64,000 nucleotides of DNA, taken from contig NZ_JAMOZL010000019.1 of the NCBI RefSeq assembly GCF_023667495.1, positions 1 through 64,000 of the forward strand, written 5' to 3'. Each line of letters starts with the position of its first letter. Position 1 is the stretch's first letter. Below the pieces are notes generated by a model, which was given only the letters and a program-made list of their open reading frames with translations, was not told where the DNA came from and made no database searches. Positions 43,068 to 51,809 of this stretch are shown here, piece after piece. Source of the DNA: Dyadobacter sp. MSC1_007. Its GTDB lineage: Bacteria > Bacteroidota > Bacteroidia > Cytophagales > Spirosomataceae. Made by a program: the position numbers and the translations under genes.

Positions 43068-45026
43068 ATGAGCACGCTGGACGGCAGAAAGCGGGTGGTT
43101 ATCAGCAATGTGGCTCCGCAAGTTGAAAAAGGCAGCTACCCGGCACGAAGAGCAATCGGCGAGAGCGTCACATTTACGGCTGATGTGTTCGCTGATGGAC
43201 ATGATTCTATTGCAGCCAGTGTTATTACACGTAACCAAAACTCCCCTTTATGGCAGGACGTGCCCATGCGGCAAATCCAGAACGATCATTGGGAAGCGCT
43301 GTGGACCCCACCTGCTACGGGGTTTTACGAATATCGCTTCACAGGATGGATCGATCATTTCACAACATGGAAAAAGGGTTTGGTTAAAAAATTTGATGCA
43401 AACCAGGAGATCTCCCTTGAAGTCAGGATCGGTGCTGAACTGCTGGAAGAGGCAGCCGGGCTTGCTTCTAAGCAGGCAAGGCCTGCATTTAAGAAATGGG
43501 TAAGCTTTTTCAAAACCGTTACAGATCCTCAGCAGGCCGTCGACCTTGCCCTGAGTGATGAACTGGCCCAGGCGATGGGGCAGATTCGCTACACCGACCG
43601 GATCACAGTTTACGAGCAGACATTCCTCCTGGAAGTCGAGCGAAAAAAGGCCGGTTTTAGCGCGTGGTATGAACTTTTTCCAAGATCAGCCGCTGCCACT
43701 GCCGGAGAGCACGGCACGTTTACCGACGTAAGAAAGTTGCTGCCCAAAATTGCCCGGATGGGTTTTGATACATTGTATTTCCCTCCGATTCACCCAATCG
43801 GTGAAATGAAACGAAAAGGTAAAAACAATTCGTTGGTGCCGGCTTCAAATGATCCGGGATCACCTTGGGCGATTGGAAACAGGTTCGGAGGACATAAGGC
43901 CATTCATCCACAGCTGGGAACATTAGATGATTTCCGGGAATTAGTGGCCGACGCCAAAAAGCTCGGCATTGAAGTGGCAATGGATATCGCCTACCAGTGC
44001 GCACCTGACCACCCGTACGTGAAAGAGCATCCGCAATGGTTTAAATGGCGGCCGGACGGAACGGTCCAATACGCTGAAAACCCGCCAAAGAAATACGAGG
44101 ACATTCTTCCATTTGATTTCGAAACAAAGGATTGGCAAAATCTGTGGAACGAGTTGAAAAGCATTATCGACTTTTGGATCGGTCAAGGCGTGCATGTTTT
44201 CAGGATAGATAATCCACATACAAAGGCTTTTGCATTTTGGGAATGGATGATAGGCCAAGTCCGCAAAGCCAAGCCCGATGTGATCTTTTTGGCCGAAGCC
44301 TTTACCAGGCCGCGTGTCATGGAGCGGCTGGCCAAAATCGGCTTCAATCAATCCTACACTTACTTTACTTGGCGCAACAATAAGTGGGAAATTGAAAATT
44401 ACCTCAATGAGCTGACTAAAACTGAGCAGCAGTATTATTTCAGGCCCAATTTCTGGCCGAATACGCCTGATATCCTGCCACATCATCTGGTTGAGGGAGG
44501 TGAGAATGCCCATATCGCGCGGTTCATCCTGGCGGCAACACTTTCTTCGAATTATGGCCTTTACGGGCCCGTTTATGAATACGGGGTCAACACGCCGCAT
44601 CCGGGGAAAGAGGAATATACCAATAATGAAAAGTACGAGGTCAAGCATTGGGACTGGGACCGTTACAGCCGTACGCGCGAGATTATCACCAGGGTGAATC
44701 GCATCCGGCAGGCGCACCCGGCCTTACAATCGAGCTGGAATACCGAATTCAACTACACTGACAACGAGCATATCATATCCTATTTACGCTTTGAACCGGC
44801 AAGTGGGGACTTTCTGCTGATTATGGTAAATCTGGACAGTTTCCACACCCAGGGCGGGCATGTGAAGGTTCCTTTACACCGGCTTGGGCTCGGATATGAC
44901 CAACCTTACCAGATCAGGGATATGCTCAGTGGGGAGAAATACCGGTGGCAGGGCGAATACAATTACGTGCAGCTAAATCCCTATCAGATGCCAGCACACA
45001 TTTTAAAAATAGAACGACTGAACTGA
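43068..45026 (+). CDS. glgE: Alpha-1,4-glucan:maltose-1-phosphate maltosyltransferase
   Basis: GlgE extends alpha-glucans using maltose-1-phosphate. The 652-residue length, N-terminal immunoglobulin-like domain (about 1-110) and GH13 barrel are typical. Asp381 in FRIDNPHTKAF is the nucleophile and Glu410 in FLAEAFTRP the acid, 29 residues apart as in Streptomyces GlgE. YFPPIHPIG and NKWEIENYL are further family segments. The TreS-maltokinase gene, whose product makes maltose-1-phosphate, starts 8 bases downstream. The gene begins at an ATG with no clear Shine-Dalgarno sequence. Confidence 0.96.
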   Translation: MSTLDGRKRVVISNVAPQVEKGSYPARRAIGESVTFTADVFADGHDSIAASVITRNQNSPLWQDVPMRQIQNDHWEALWTPPATGFYEYRFTGWIDHFTTWKKGLVKKFDANQEISLEVRIGAELLEEAAGLASKQARPAFKKWVSFFKTVTDPQQAVDLALSDELAQAMGQIRYTDRITVYEQTFLLEVERKKAGFSAWYELFPRSAAATAGEHGTFTDVRKLLPKIARMGFDTLYFPPIHPIGEMKRKGKNNSLVPASNDPGSPWAIGNRFGGHKAIHPQLGTLDDFRELVADAKKLGIEVAMDIAYQCAPDHPYVKEHPQWFKWRPDGTVQYAENPPKKYEDILPFDFETKDWQNLWNELKSIIDFWIGQGVHVFRIDNPHTKAFAFWEWMIGQVRKAKPDVIFLAEAFTRPRVMERLAKIGFNQSYTYFTWRNNKWEIENYLNELTKTEQQYYFRPNFWPNTPDILPHHLVEGGENAHIARFILAATLSSNYGLYGPVYEYGVNTPHPGKEEYTNNEKYEVKHWDWDRYSRTREIITRVNRIRQAHPALQSSWNTEFNYTDNEHIISYLRFEPASGDFLLIMVNLDSFHTQGGHVKVPLHRLGLGYDQPYQIRDMLSGEKYRWQGEYNYVQLNPYQMPAHILKIERLN

Positions 45027-45034
45027 AAAAGCAC

Positions 45035-48000
45035 ATGGAATATAAAAGAGAAATGCCCGGAAAAAACTTGCATTGGTATAAAGACGCAATCATTTATGAG
45101 CTGCATATCAAAGCTTTTAAGGATGGAAATTGTGACGGAATCGGTGATTTTCAAGGGTTGATGGAGCAACTGGATTATCTCCAGGACCTGGGTGTGACCG
45201 CGATCTGGCTGCTGCCTTTTTATCCCTCGCCCCTTCGTGATGATGGTTACGACATCGCCGATTATTACACCATTAATCCTTCCTATGGCGATATTCAGGA
45301 GTTCAAATTGCTTCTGCGGGAAGCGCACAAACGTGGGCTGAAAGTAATTACTGAGCTGGTGATAAACCATACTTCTGATCAGCACCCATGGTTTCAACGT
45401 GCACGCAGGGCTCCGAAAGGTTCGGCATACCGGCAATTCTATGTCTGGACAGACGACCCAAAGCAATTTAAGGATGCCAGGATTATATTCCAGGATTATG
45501 AAAAATCCAACTGGACCTGGGACCATGAGGCCCAGCAATATTATTGGCACCGCTTCTTTCATCACCAGCCGGACTTGAACTATGACAGTCAGGATGTGCA
45601 GGAAGAGATTTTCAAGATCATTAATTTCTGGTGTAAAATGGGTGTGGATGGTTTTCGTCTTGACGCGGTCCCTTACCTGTTCGAAAGAGAGGGAACAAAC
45701 TGCGAAAACCTGCCAGAGACGCACGAGTTCCTAAAAAAACTGCGAAAATACGTAGATAGCAAATACCCGGGCACACTGCTTCTTGCGGAGGCTAACATGT
45801 GGCCGGAAGATTCTGCGGCCTATTTTGGCGATGGCCACGAGTGCCAGATGAACTACCACTTCCCTATCATGCCGAGAATGTTCATGTCTTTGCAGATGGA
45901 GGACCGCTATCCCCTTACCGACATATTTGAACAAACCCCGGCGATTCCCGATAACTGTCAATGGGGAATATTCCTGCGCAACCACGATGAGCTTACGCTG
46001 GAAATGGTGACCGACGAGGAGCGCGACTATATGTATAAAGTATATGTTAAGGATCCAAAGGCAAGGATTAATCTCGGTATCCGGCACCGGCTGGCTCCAT
46101 TGATGGAGAATAACCGCAAAAAGATCGAACTGCTCAACTCGCTACTATTCACTTTTCCGGGCACGCCTATTATTTATTATGGCGATGAAATTGGAATGGG
46201 AGATAATTTTTACCTGGGTGACCGCGACGGCGTACGCACACCGATGCAATGGACACCTGACCGCAATGCCGGCTTTTCGCAGGCCAACCCACAGCGTTTG
46301 TACCTGCCCCTGATCCTGGACCCGCAGTACCATTACGAATCGGTGAATGTGGAACTACAATCCCGCAATTCCTCATCGCTGCTCTGGTGGATGAAAAGGG
46401 TGATCAGTACCCGAAAAAAGTACAAGGCATTCAGTAGAGGGGATATAACGTTTTTGAACTCAGAAAATGCGAAAGTACTCGCCTTTACCAGAAGCTTCCA
46501 GGATGAGACCATGCTGGTGATAGCCAACCTTTCGCGCTTTCCACAACCAGTCGAGCTGGATCTGGATCAATACAAGGGTTTTCAACCGGTAGAGATTTAC
46601 AGTAAGAACAAGTTTCCCGCCGTCAAGGACAACACACCGTATTTTTTTACGCTGGAAGCTTACGCGTGCCAGTGTTTCGTAATGCAAAAGACACATCCTG
46701 AAATTGATGAAAACCAGGAGCTTCCATTGATCCAACTGGCCAAGTGGAAAGATATGCTCCAAGCCGAAGTGCTCGAACGACTGGAAACGGATCTGCTGCC
46801 TTCCTACCTGATGAAAATGAGGTGGTTTGGGGGTAAGGGAAAAGGTCTTGATAAAGTATCGATCATTTCGCATGCCAGCATTCCCCTAGGTGATAATCCT
46901 CCGTGTTTTTTGCTTCTTCTGGAAACGACCTACCAAAATGACCTACCTGAAATGTACCAGCTTCCTATCGCTTTTGGCAAGGAGCCCTTTTCTTTCAGGG
47001 TTAAAGAAAATTGCCCACAGGCCGTTTTAGCCCGCATTCAGATCGATGGCGAAGAAGAGGGTGTACTATTCGATGCGATTTATGGACTCGAGTTGCAACA
47101 GGAGCTGCTGACCAACATGGCGCGCAGTGAGCGGATAAATGCCAAAGACAGCCAGATCCATTTTACCGGCAACCGCCACCTGGCCCAACACGTAAAAGAT
47201 ACAGAGCGGATCAAGCCAAAAGTACTTTCCGGCGAGCAGAGTAACACCTCGATCACCTATGACGGCAAATACTTTTTCAAGCTTTACCGCAAAGTGGACA
47301 GGGCTATCAATCCGGACGTGGAAATTACCCAGTATCTGACCAACAAAGCCCGCTTCAAATATATTCCCGCTTATGTGGGGGCAGTCGAATGGAAATACAA
47401 AAAAGACTCGATTGTGCTGGGTATGATGCAGGAAATGGTCAGCAATGCCACCGATGCATGGGCAAATATGCTCGACCGCCTGGATAGTTTCAATGAAAAA
47501 GTATTGGCGATGACAGGCATCGAGCTTCCATCCGAGGTCAGAGGCACACTCACGGACCCTGTCGGCTATGAGGATATTCCAGATGTGATGAAAGAGCTTT
47601 TGGACGTGCCCGTTGCCGAGCAAGCAGCTTTGCTGGGCACACGTACTGCGCAGATGCACCTTGCGATGGCGGCCGAAAAGGAGCATCCTGACTTTAAGCC
47701 TGAGGAGTTTTCTCTGCATTACCAACGGTCTGTGTATTCTTCCCTGCAATCACTGGTGCGGGTAGCGTTCCAAAGCCTGGGCCGGAACATGAAAAAACTC
47801 GACGCCGAAATCCGGATCGAGGCCGAAGAAGTAATTGCGCTCAAAGACGAGATCTTGACAGAACTAAAAAAAATATATTCCCACAAGATCAACACGGCCA
47901 AAATACGGATTCATGGCGATTTTCACCTCGGACAGGTACTTTTCACCGGAAAGGACTTTGTGTTGCTTGATTTTGAGGGGGAGCCCGCCAGAAGTTACAG

Positions 48001-48379
48001 TGAGCGAAGGCTCAAACGTTCAGCGCTACGCGATGTGGCCGGGATGCTGCGCTCGTTCCATTATGCCGCCCATGGCAGTCTTTATCTGGATAACCAAATT
48101 CGCAAGGAAGATATCGGCAGGTTACTGCCCTATGTCGAACAATGGTATCATTATATGGGCGGGTTTTTCCTGAAAGCCTATCTAGACGAGGTGGGAAACA
48201 GCCCGATTATCCCCTCAGAGAAAGGTGATTTTCGGATTTTGATACGCACATTCCTTTTGCAAAAGGCCATTTATGAATTGAATTACGAAGTCAACAACCG
48301 GCCATCGTGGGTGAAGGTGCCTTTAAGTGGAATCAAGTCTATTCTAGGCAAAACCGAATCGGTTGTCGTCACTGTATAA
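45035..48379 (+). CDS. treS-mak: Trehalose synthase/maltokinase fusion protein
   Basis: The 1114-residue protein joins trehalose synthase (about 1-545) with maltokinase (about 640-1110). TreS isomerises trehalose and maltose: IYELHIKAFKDGNCDGIGDF, nucleophile Asp210 in FRLDAV, acid Glu252 in LLAEANMWPED and Asp318 in FLRNHDELTLEM. The kinase part phosphorylates maltose with ATP: MRWFGGKGKG at the start, Asp962 in IHGDFHLGQVL and Asp979 in LLDFEGEP. The pair supplies GlgE directly, so the fusion channels trehalose into glucan. The ATG at 45035 is chosen over an upstream start inside glgE. The 3' end precedes glgB by 10 bases. Confidence 0.96.
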   Translation: MEYKREMPGKNLHWYKDAIIYELHIKAFKDGNCDGIGDFQGLMEQLDYLQDLGVTAIWLLPFYPSPLRDDGYDIADYYTINPSYGDIQEFKLLLREAHKRGLKVITELVINHTSDQHPWFQRARRAPKGSAYRQFYVWTDDPKQFKDARIIFQDYEKSNWTWDHEAQQYYWHRFFHHQPDLNYDSQDVQEEIFKIINFWCKMGVDGFRLDAVPYLFEREGTNCENLPETHEFLKKLRKYVDSKYPGTLLLAEANMWPEDSAAYFGDGHECQMNYHFPIMPRMFMSLQMEDRYPLTDIFEQTPAIPDNCQWGIFLRNHDELTLEMVTDEERDYMYKVYVKDPKARINLGIRHRLAPLMENNRKKIELLNSLLFTFPGTPIIYYGDEIGMGDNFYLGDRDGVRTPMQWTPDRNAGFSQANPQRLYLPLILDPQYHYESVNVELQSRNSSSLLWWMKRVISTRKKYKAFSRGDITFLNSENAKVLAFTRSFQDETMLVIANLSRFPQPVELDLDQYKGFQPVEIYSKNKFPAVKDNTPYFFTLEAYACQCFVMQKTHPEIDENQELPLIQLAKWKDMLQAEVLERLETDLLPSYLMKMRWFGGKGKGLDKVSIISHASIPLGDNPPCFLLLLETTYQNDLPEMYQLPIAFGKEPFSFRVKENCPQAVLARIQIDGEEEGVLFDAIYGLELQQELLTNMARSERINAKDSQIHFTGNRHLAQHVKDTERIKPKVLSGEQSNTSITYDGKYFFKLYRKVDRAINPDVEITQYLTNKARFKYIPAYVGAVEWKYKKDSIVLGMMQEMVSNATDAWANMLDRLDSFNEKVLAMTGIELPSEVRGTLTDPVGYEDIPDVMKELLDVPVAEQAALLGTRTAQMHLAMAAEKEHPDFKPEEFSLHYQRSVYSSLQSLVRVAFQSLGRNMKKLDAEIRIEAEEVIALKDEILTELKKIYSHKINTAKIRIHGDFHLGQVLFTGKDFVLLDFEGEPARSYSERRLKRSALRDVAGMLRSFHYAAHGSLYLDNQIRKEDIGRLLPYVEQWYHYMGGFFLKAYLDEVGNSPIIPSEKGDFRILIRTFLLQKAIYELNYEVNNRPSWVKVPLSGIKSILGKTESVVVTV

Positions 48380-48389
48380 TTGGGAATTT

Positions 48390-50321
48390 ATGGTAGAAAA
48401 GCAGCAACAAGTAGTTTCAACGATAAGCGATTTCGATATCGAATTGTTCCGATCCGGCAAGCATTATCACCTCTATAATAAGCTAGGAGCCAAGCCGCGA
48501 ACGGTGGACGGGACTAGCGGGGCCTGGTTTGGCGTCTGGGCGCCTAATGCGCTTGAGGTCTCTGTCATCGGGGACTTCAACGGCTGGGATCGCGCGGCTA
48601 ATGTGCTCAGGCTGCGTGCCGATTCTTCTGGAATTTGGGAAGGATTTGTACCTGAGGTCTCCAAAGGTTCTTTATACAAATACTGCATTACCTTCAAAAA
48701 TGGACACCAGGTGGAAAAGGGCGATCCGTTCGCATTGCGGTGGGAAGCTCCCCCAGCTACTGCCTCCGTGGTTTGGGACCTGGAATTCGAGTGGACTGAC
48801 TCGATTTGGCTCGACAAACGCCGGGCCTCACACGCGTTAAATGGTCCGATCTCAATTTATGAGGTGCATATCGGATCATGGCGTCGCGTGCACCAGCAAG
48901 AAGGACGGTTTATGACTTACCGCGAGCTGGCAGCCGAGCTGCCTGAATATTGCAGCTATATGGGCTTCACGCATGTGGAATTTTTGCCGCTCGCAGAACA
49001 TCCCTTTTACGGTTCGTGGGGTTATCAGATAACGGGATACTTTGCCCCTTCCAGCCGTTATGGGTCGCCTCAGGACTTAATGGTTCTTATTAATGCTTTA
49101 CATTCGGCGGGTATCGGCGTAATCCTGGACTGGGTCCCATCACACTTTCCAACCGACGAGCACGGGTTAGGCTATTTCGACGGCACGCATCTGTACGAGC
49201 ACTCCGATCCGCGCCAGGGCTTTCACCCCGACTGGCAAAGCTTAATATTTAATTACGGGCGCCATGAGGTCAAAAGCTTTTTGATTTCGAATGCCATGTT
49301 TTGGCTTGACAAATTCCATATCGATGGTCTACGCGTTGATGCGGTTGCTTCGATGCTTTATCTGGACTATTCCAGAAAGGAAGGTGAATGGATTCCCAAC
49401 CGGTTCGGGGGCCGGGAAAACCTAGAGGCCATTGAATTTCTTAGGGAGTTCAATATCGCAGTCCACGAATTTTTTCCCGATGTTTTCACAGTCGCCGAAG
49501 AATCGACTGCGTGGCCCGGTGTTACACATCCAACCGGTAGTGGCGGTCTTGGGTTCGACCTCAAATGGATGATGGGCTGGATGCATGATTCACTGTCTTA
49601 CTTTCAAAAAGATCCTGTTTACAGATCGTATCACCTGGCGCAGCTTGCATTCAGTATCCATTATGCATTTTCGGAGCACTTTGTGCTACCACTCTCACAT
49701 GACGAGGTGGTTTACGGAAAGGGGTCGCTCATTGGAAAGATGCCTGGCGACAGCTGGCAGCAGGCCGCTAACCTGCGGCTTTTGTTTGCCTATATGTACG
49801 GGCATCCGGGTGCTAAGCTCGTGTTCATGGGCGGGGAGTTCGCTCAGCGCAGAGAATGGCGGCACGATTTCAGTTTGGATTGGGATGATAACCTTTCTGC
49901 TACCCATCGTGGAATTCAACTGCTGGTAAAGGATCTGAATGCTTTTTATCAGCAAGAGCCCGCACTATTTGAGAGGAATTTTTCCCCGGAAGGCTTTGAA
50001 TGGATCGATCATCAGGATGCAACAAACAGTGTGCTGGCCTGGATCAGAAAAACAGCCGAAAAAGCCGATCAACTTATTTTTATTGCCAACTTCACGCCCG
50101 TAGTCCGAGAAAACTACCGGATCGGCGTCCCTGAACCTGGGTTTTATCGGGAAATTTTCAATACTGACAACTTAAAATATGGAGGATCCGATTTGATTTG
50201 CGGGGAAGCCATCGAAAGCTATCCTATTCCTAAGCATTCCAGGATCCATTCCATAGCTCTAACACTGCCTCCGTTGGGAGCGATTATTTTAAAATATGAT
50301 AAAGCTTTCGACTGGCTATAA
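48390..50321 (+). CDS. glgB: 1,4-alpha-glucan branching enzyme
   Basis: This enzyme introduces alpha-1,6 branches into the glucan made by GlgE. The 643-residue product has a CBM48 N-terminal domain (about 30-125; WFGVWAPNALEVSVIGDFNG) and a GH13 catalytic barrel with Asp317 in GLRVDAVASMLYLDY, Glu370 in TVAEESTAWPGV and LPLSHDEVVYGKGSL, followed by a C-terminal beta domain. It is the third gene of the glgE-treS/mak-glgB unit. A frame extends to TTG at 48363, inside the previous gene, but the ATG at 48390 is a better start. Confidence 0.97.
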   Translation: MVEKQQQVVSTISDFDIELFRSGKHYHLYNKLGAKPRTVDGTSGAWFGVWAPNALEVSVIGDFNGWDRAANVLRLRADSSGIWEGFVPEVSKGSLYKYCITFKNGHQVEKGDPFALRWEAPPATASVVWDLEFEWTDSIWLDKRRASHALNGPISIYEVHIGSWRRVHQQEGRFMTYRELAAELPEYCSYMGFTHVEFLPLAEHPFYGSWGYQITGYFAPSSRYGSPQDLMVLINALHSAGIGVILDWVPSHFPTDEHGLGYFDGTHLYEHSDPRQGFHPDWQSLIFNYGRHEVKSFLISNAMFWLDKFHIDGLRVDAVASMLYLDYSRKEGEWIPNRFGGRENLEAIEFLREFNIAVHEFFPDVFTVAEESTAWPGVTHPTGSGGLGFDLKWMMGWMHDSLSYFQKDPVYRSYHLAQLAFSIHYAFSEHFVLPLSHDEVVYGKGSLIGKMPGDSWQQAANLRLLFAYMYGHPGAKLVFMGGEFAQRREWRHDFSLDWDDNLSATHRGIQLLVKDLNAFYQQEPALFERNFSPEGFEWIDHQDATNSVLAWIRKTAEKADQLIFIANFTPVVRENYRIGVPEPGFYREIFNTDNLKYGGSDLICGEAIESYPIPKHSRIHSIALTLPPLGAIILKYDKAFDWL

Positions 50322-50355
50322 AAAAGTTCCGGATACCAATTTGGCGATCCGGAAC
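50321..50355 (-). terminator. Terminator hairpin between glgB and the DUF3037 gene
   Basis: Arms GTTCCGGAT (50326-50334) and ATCCGGAAC (50347-50355) with a 12-base loop. Read on the minus strand, a T run follows (plus-strand AAAAA at 50321-50325), so it ends the minus-strand HipA/DUF3037 transcript and may also stop glgB mRNA. Confidence 0.7.
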
Positions 50356-50451
50356 CTACGCACACTGTTTGACGCCTGCTATGACCGACTCACGAACTGA
50401 GATTTCGCGAAGAAAAAAGAGCTGGTACAGCAATATTTTGAACTCAAATAA

Positions 50452-50835
50452 CTATTTCACCAGCTCATCGAACAGGCGCAGCAGCGTCTGCTCTGGATCG
50501 GTGCAAAAACCAGGATGGACCTTGGAAGCTTGCAATATCGTGCTCCGTGTCGCTGTAAGCCATCGAAAACGCGAGGGAGACGGTAGCGCAGCCAAAGGTC
50601 CGCCAAGTTTGTGGCCCTGGCAGATCAGTTTGAATGCTGTTAAAAACTGCTCGGCCTCAAAAAGGTCCAAACCAGACGAGAATGCCCTGAGACGATCCTC
50701 ATTTATTTCCGAGCAGCATTTAAGGAATCTGCGTTCAGCGCAGTATAGTATCACACCAACATTTAGGAATTCTTCGCGCTCTACGCGCGGAACCAAGCGG
50801 ATCACCGCATATTCATATAGTAGCTTATCTGGCAT
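50452..50835 (-). CDS. DUF3037 domain protein
   Basis: The 127-residue product fits DUF3037: LLYEYAVIRLVPRVEREEFL NVGVIL at the start (about 5-30), then EDRLRAF and CQGHKLGGPLAALP (about 70-85), and a FRWLTATRSTILQASKVHPG region. The function of the family is unknown. It overlaps the HipA-like kinase gene by 11 bases; this pairing recurs across bacteria, which suggests that the two proteins act together. It is small and soluble, so a role as an inhibitor, substrate or adaptor of the kinase is possible. Confidence 0.82.
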   Translation of the reverse strand: MPDKLLYEYAVIRLVPRVEREEFLNVGVILYCAERRFLKCCSEINEDRLRAFSSGLDLFEAEQFLTAFKLICQGHKLGGPLAALPSPSRFRWLTATRSTILQASKVHPGFCTDPEQTLLRLFDELVK

Positions 50836-51610
50836 CTTGCGCTCCCTTTACAAATGTTTCAGAAGCCAGCAAGCGAGCCTCCAAATAAGTAATGTAAGCA
50901 CTTCTGTGTGCCTCGATCGTTTCAAATGGCGAGTCGTTCAACAACCAGTCATCCGGAATCATTGTGACCAACGATCTGATGACATTAATATCTAAACGCG
51001 AGCGAAATACTGCATTCACCTCATCTAGTTCTGAGGCGTGACCAAGTAAAACATGGTCTTTTATTTGCATAAATGGCCTCCCAGCCTGCTCCAACCAATT
51101 TTGCCACGAATGATGAAAATAAAGTGCTGCGCCGTGATCGATCAGCCACAACTCTTTGTGCCACATGAGCATATTGGTATTTTTAACCGTTCGATCTACA
51201 TTGGTCAAAAAGCTATCCAACCATACGATTTCTGATGCCAGCCGTGGATCGATTTTGGCGACAACTGGGTCAAACGTAATTGAGCCCGAAAGGTAATGCA
51301 TTGCCAGATTAAGACCTGTACTTGCCTTCAACAGATCCTGAATTTCTTCATCCGGTTCAGTCCGTCCGAAGCCTTCGTCCAGGTTTGCAAAAACAATTTC
51401 AGGCACCCTTAACCCTAAAAACCGGGCAAGCTCGCCTCCGATCAATTCTGCTATCAGGGCCTTTTTGCCCTGTCCCGCCCCACGAAATTTGAGTACATAC
51501 AAAAAGTCGTCGTCGGCTTCGGCAATCGCCGGAAGCGACCCACCCTCACGCAGCGGCGTAACATAACGCTGCACATTCACTGTTCGCAAGACAATGGGCG
51601 ATGTGTCCAT
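50825..51610 (-). CDS. HipA-like kinase family protein
   Basis: The 261-residue product has the fold signs of HipA-type kinases: YVLKFRGAGQGKKALIAELI (Lys41 for ATP, about 38-57), LARFLGLRVPEIV, a catalytic loop LDSFLTNVDRTVKNTNML (Asp132 to Asn146) and LWLIDHGAAL (Asp158, replacing DFG). It lacks the extra N-terminal region of HipA toxins and is shorter, so it belongs to the separate HipA-like group that is not proven to be a toxin. It is followed by the overlapping DUF3037 gene. A weak -7 match lies upstream at 51734. Its substrate is unknown. Confidence 0.82.
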   Translation of the reverse strand: MDTSPIVLRTVNVQRYVTPLREGGSLPAIAEADDDFLYVLKFRGAGQGKKALIAELIGGELARFLGLRVPEIVFANLDEGFGRTEPDEEIQDLLKASTGLNLAMHYLSGSITFDPVVAKIDPRLASEIVWLDSFLTNVDRTVKNTNMLMWHKELWLIDHGAALYFHHSWQNWLEQAGRPFMQIKDHVLLGHASELDEVNAVFRSRLDINVIRSLVTMIPDDWLLNDSPFETIEAHRSAYITYLEARLLASETFVKGAQDAR

Positions 51611-51733
51611 TTAATTTTATATAGTTATTTAGAAAATGTCAATATAGCTATTTCAAGAAAAAATTTAACTACTCAATTAATCGTCCAGTGCCCTCAGAAT
51701 GGCTTTTGTCTCCAAACCCAGTCGCCTGCCACA

Positions 51734-51741
51734 CAAAAATA
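51734..51741 (-). promoter_or_regulatory. Candidate minus-strand -7 element for the HipA-like gene
   Basis: CAAAAATA on the plus strand is TATTTTTG on the minus strand, fitting TAnnTTTG. It overlaps the promoter region of the divergent surface protein cluster. Confidence 0.3.
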
Positions 51742-51742
51742 T

Positions 51743-51772
51743 TTGGAATTGATTTCCACGCTTTTATATTTG
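51743..51772 (+). promoter_or_regulatory. Bacteroidota promoter with both elements
   Basis: TTG at 51743-51745 and TATATTTG at 51765-51772 are 19 bases apart, matching TTG-N19-TAnnTTTG. It is 37 bases from the first gene of the surface protein cluster. Confidence 0.75.
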
Positions 51773-51809
51773 TAGAAGTAGTTTTAATACGCAAACCCCC
51801 TCTATACAT

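Noticed and set aside
43941-44717. A 258-codon minus-strand frame inside glgE
   Set aside because: It is fully covered by glgE coding sequence with conserved catalytic residues; composition fits an antisense shadow.
47066-47749. A 227-codon minus-strand frame inside the maltokinase region
   Set aside because: Same reason: the plus-strand protein is conserved throughout and no independent start signal exists.
50369-50995. A 208-codon plus-strand frame across the DUF3037 and HipA-like genes
   Set aside because: Low-complexity Ser/Arg-rich translation and antisense to two recognisable families.
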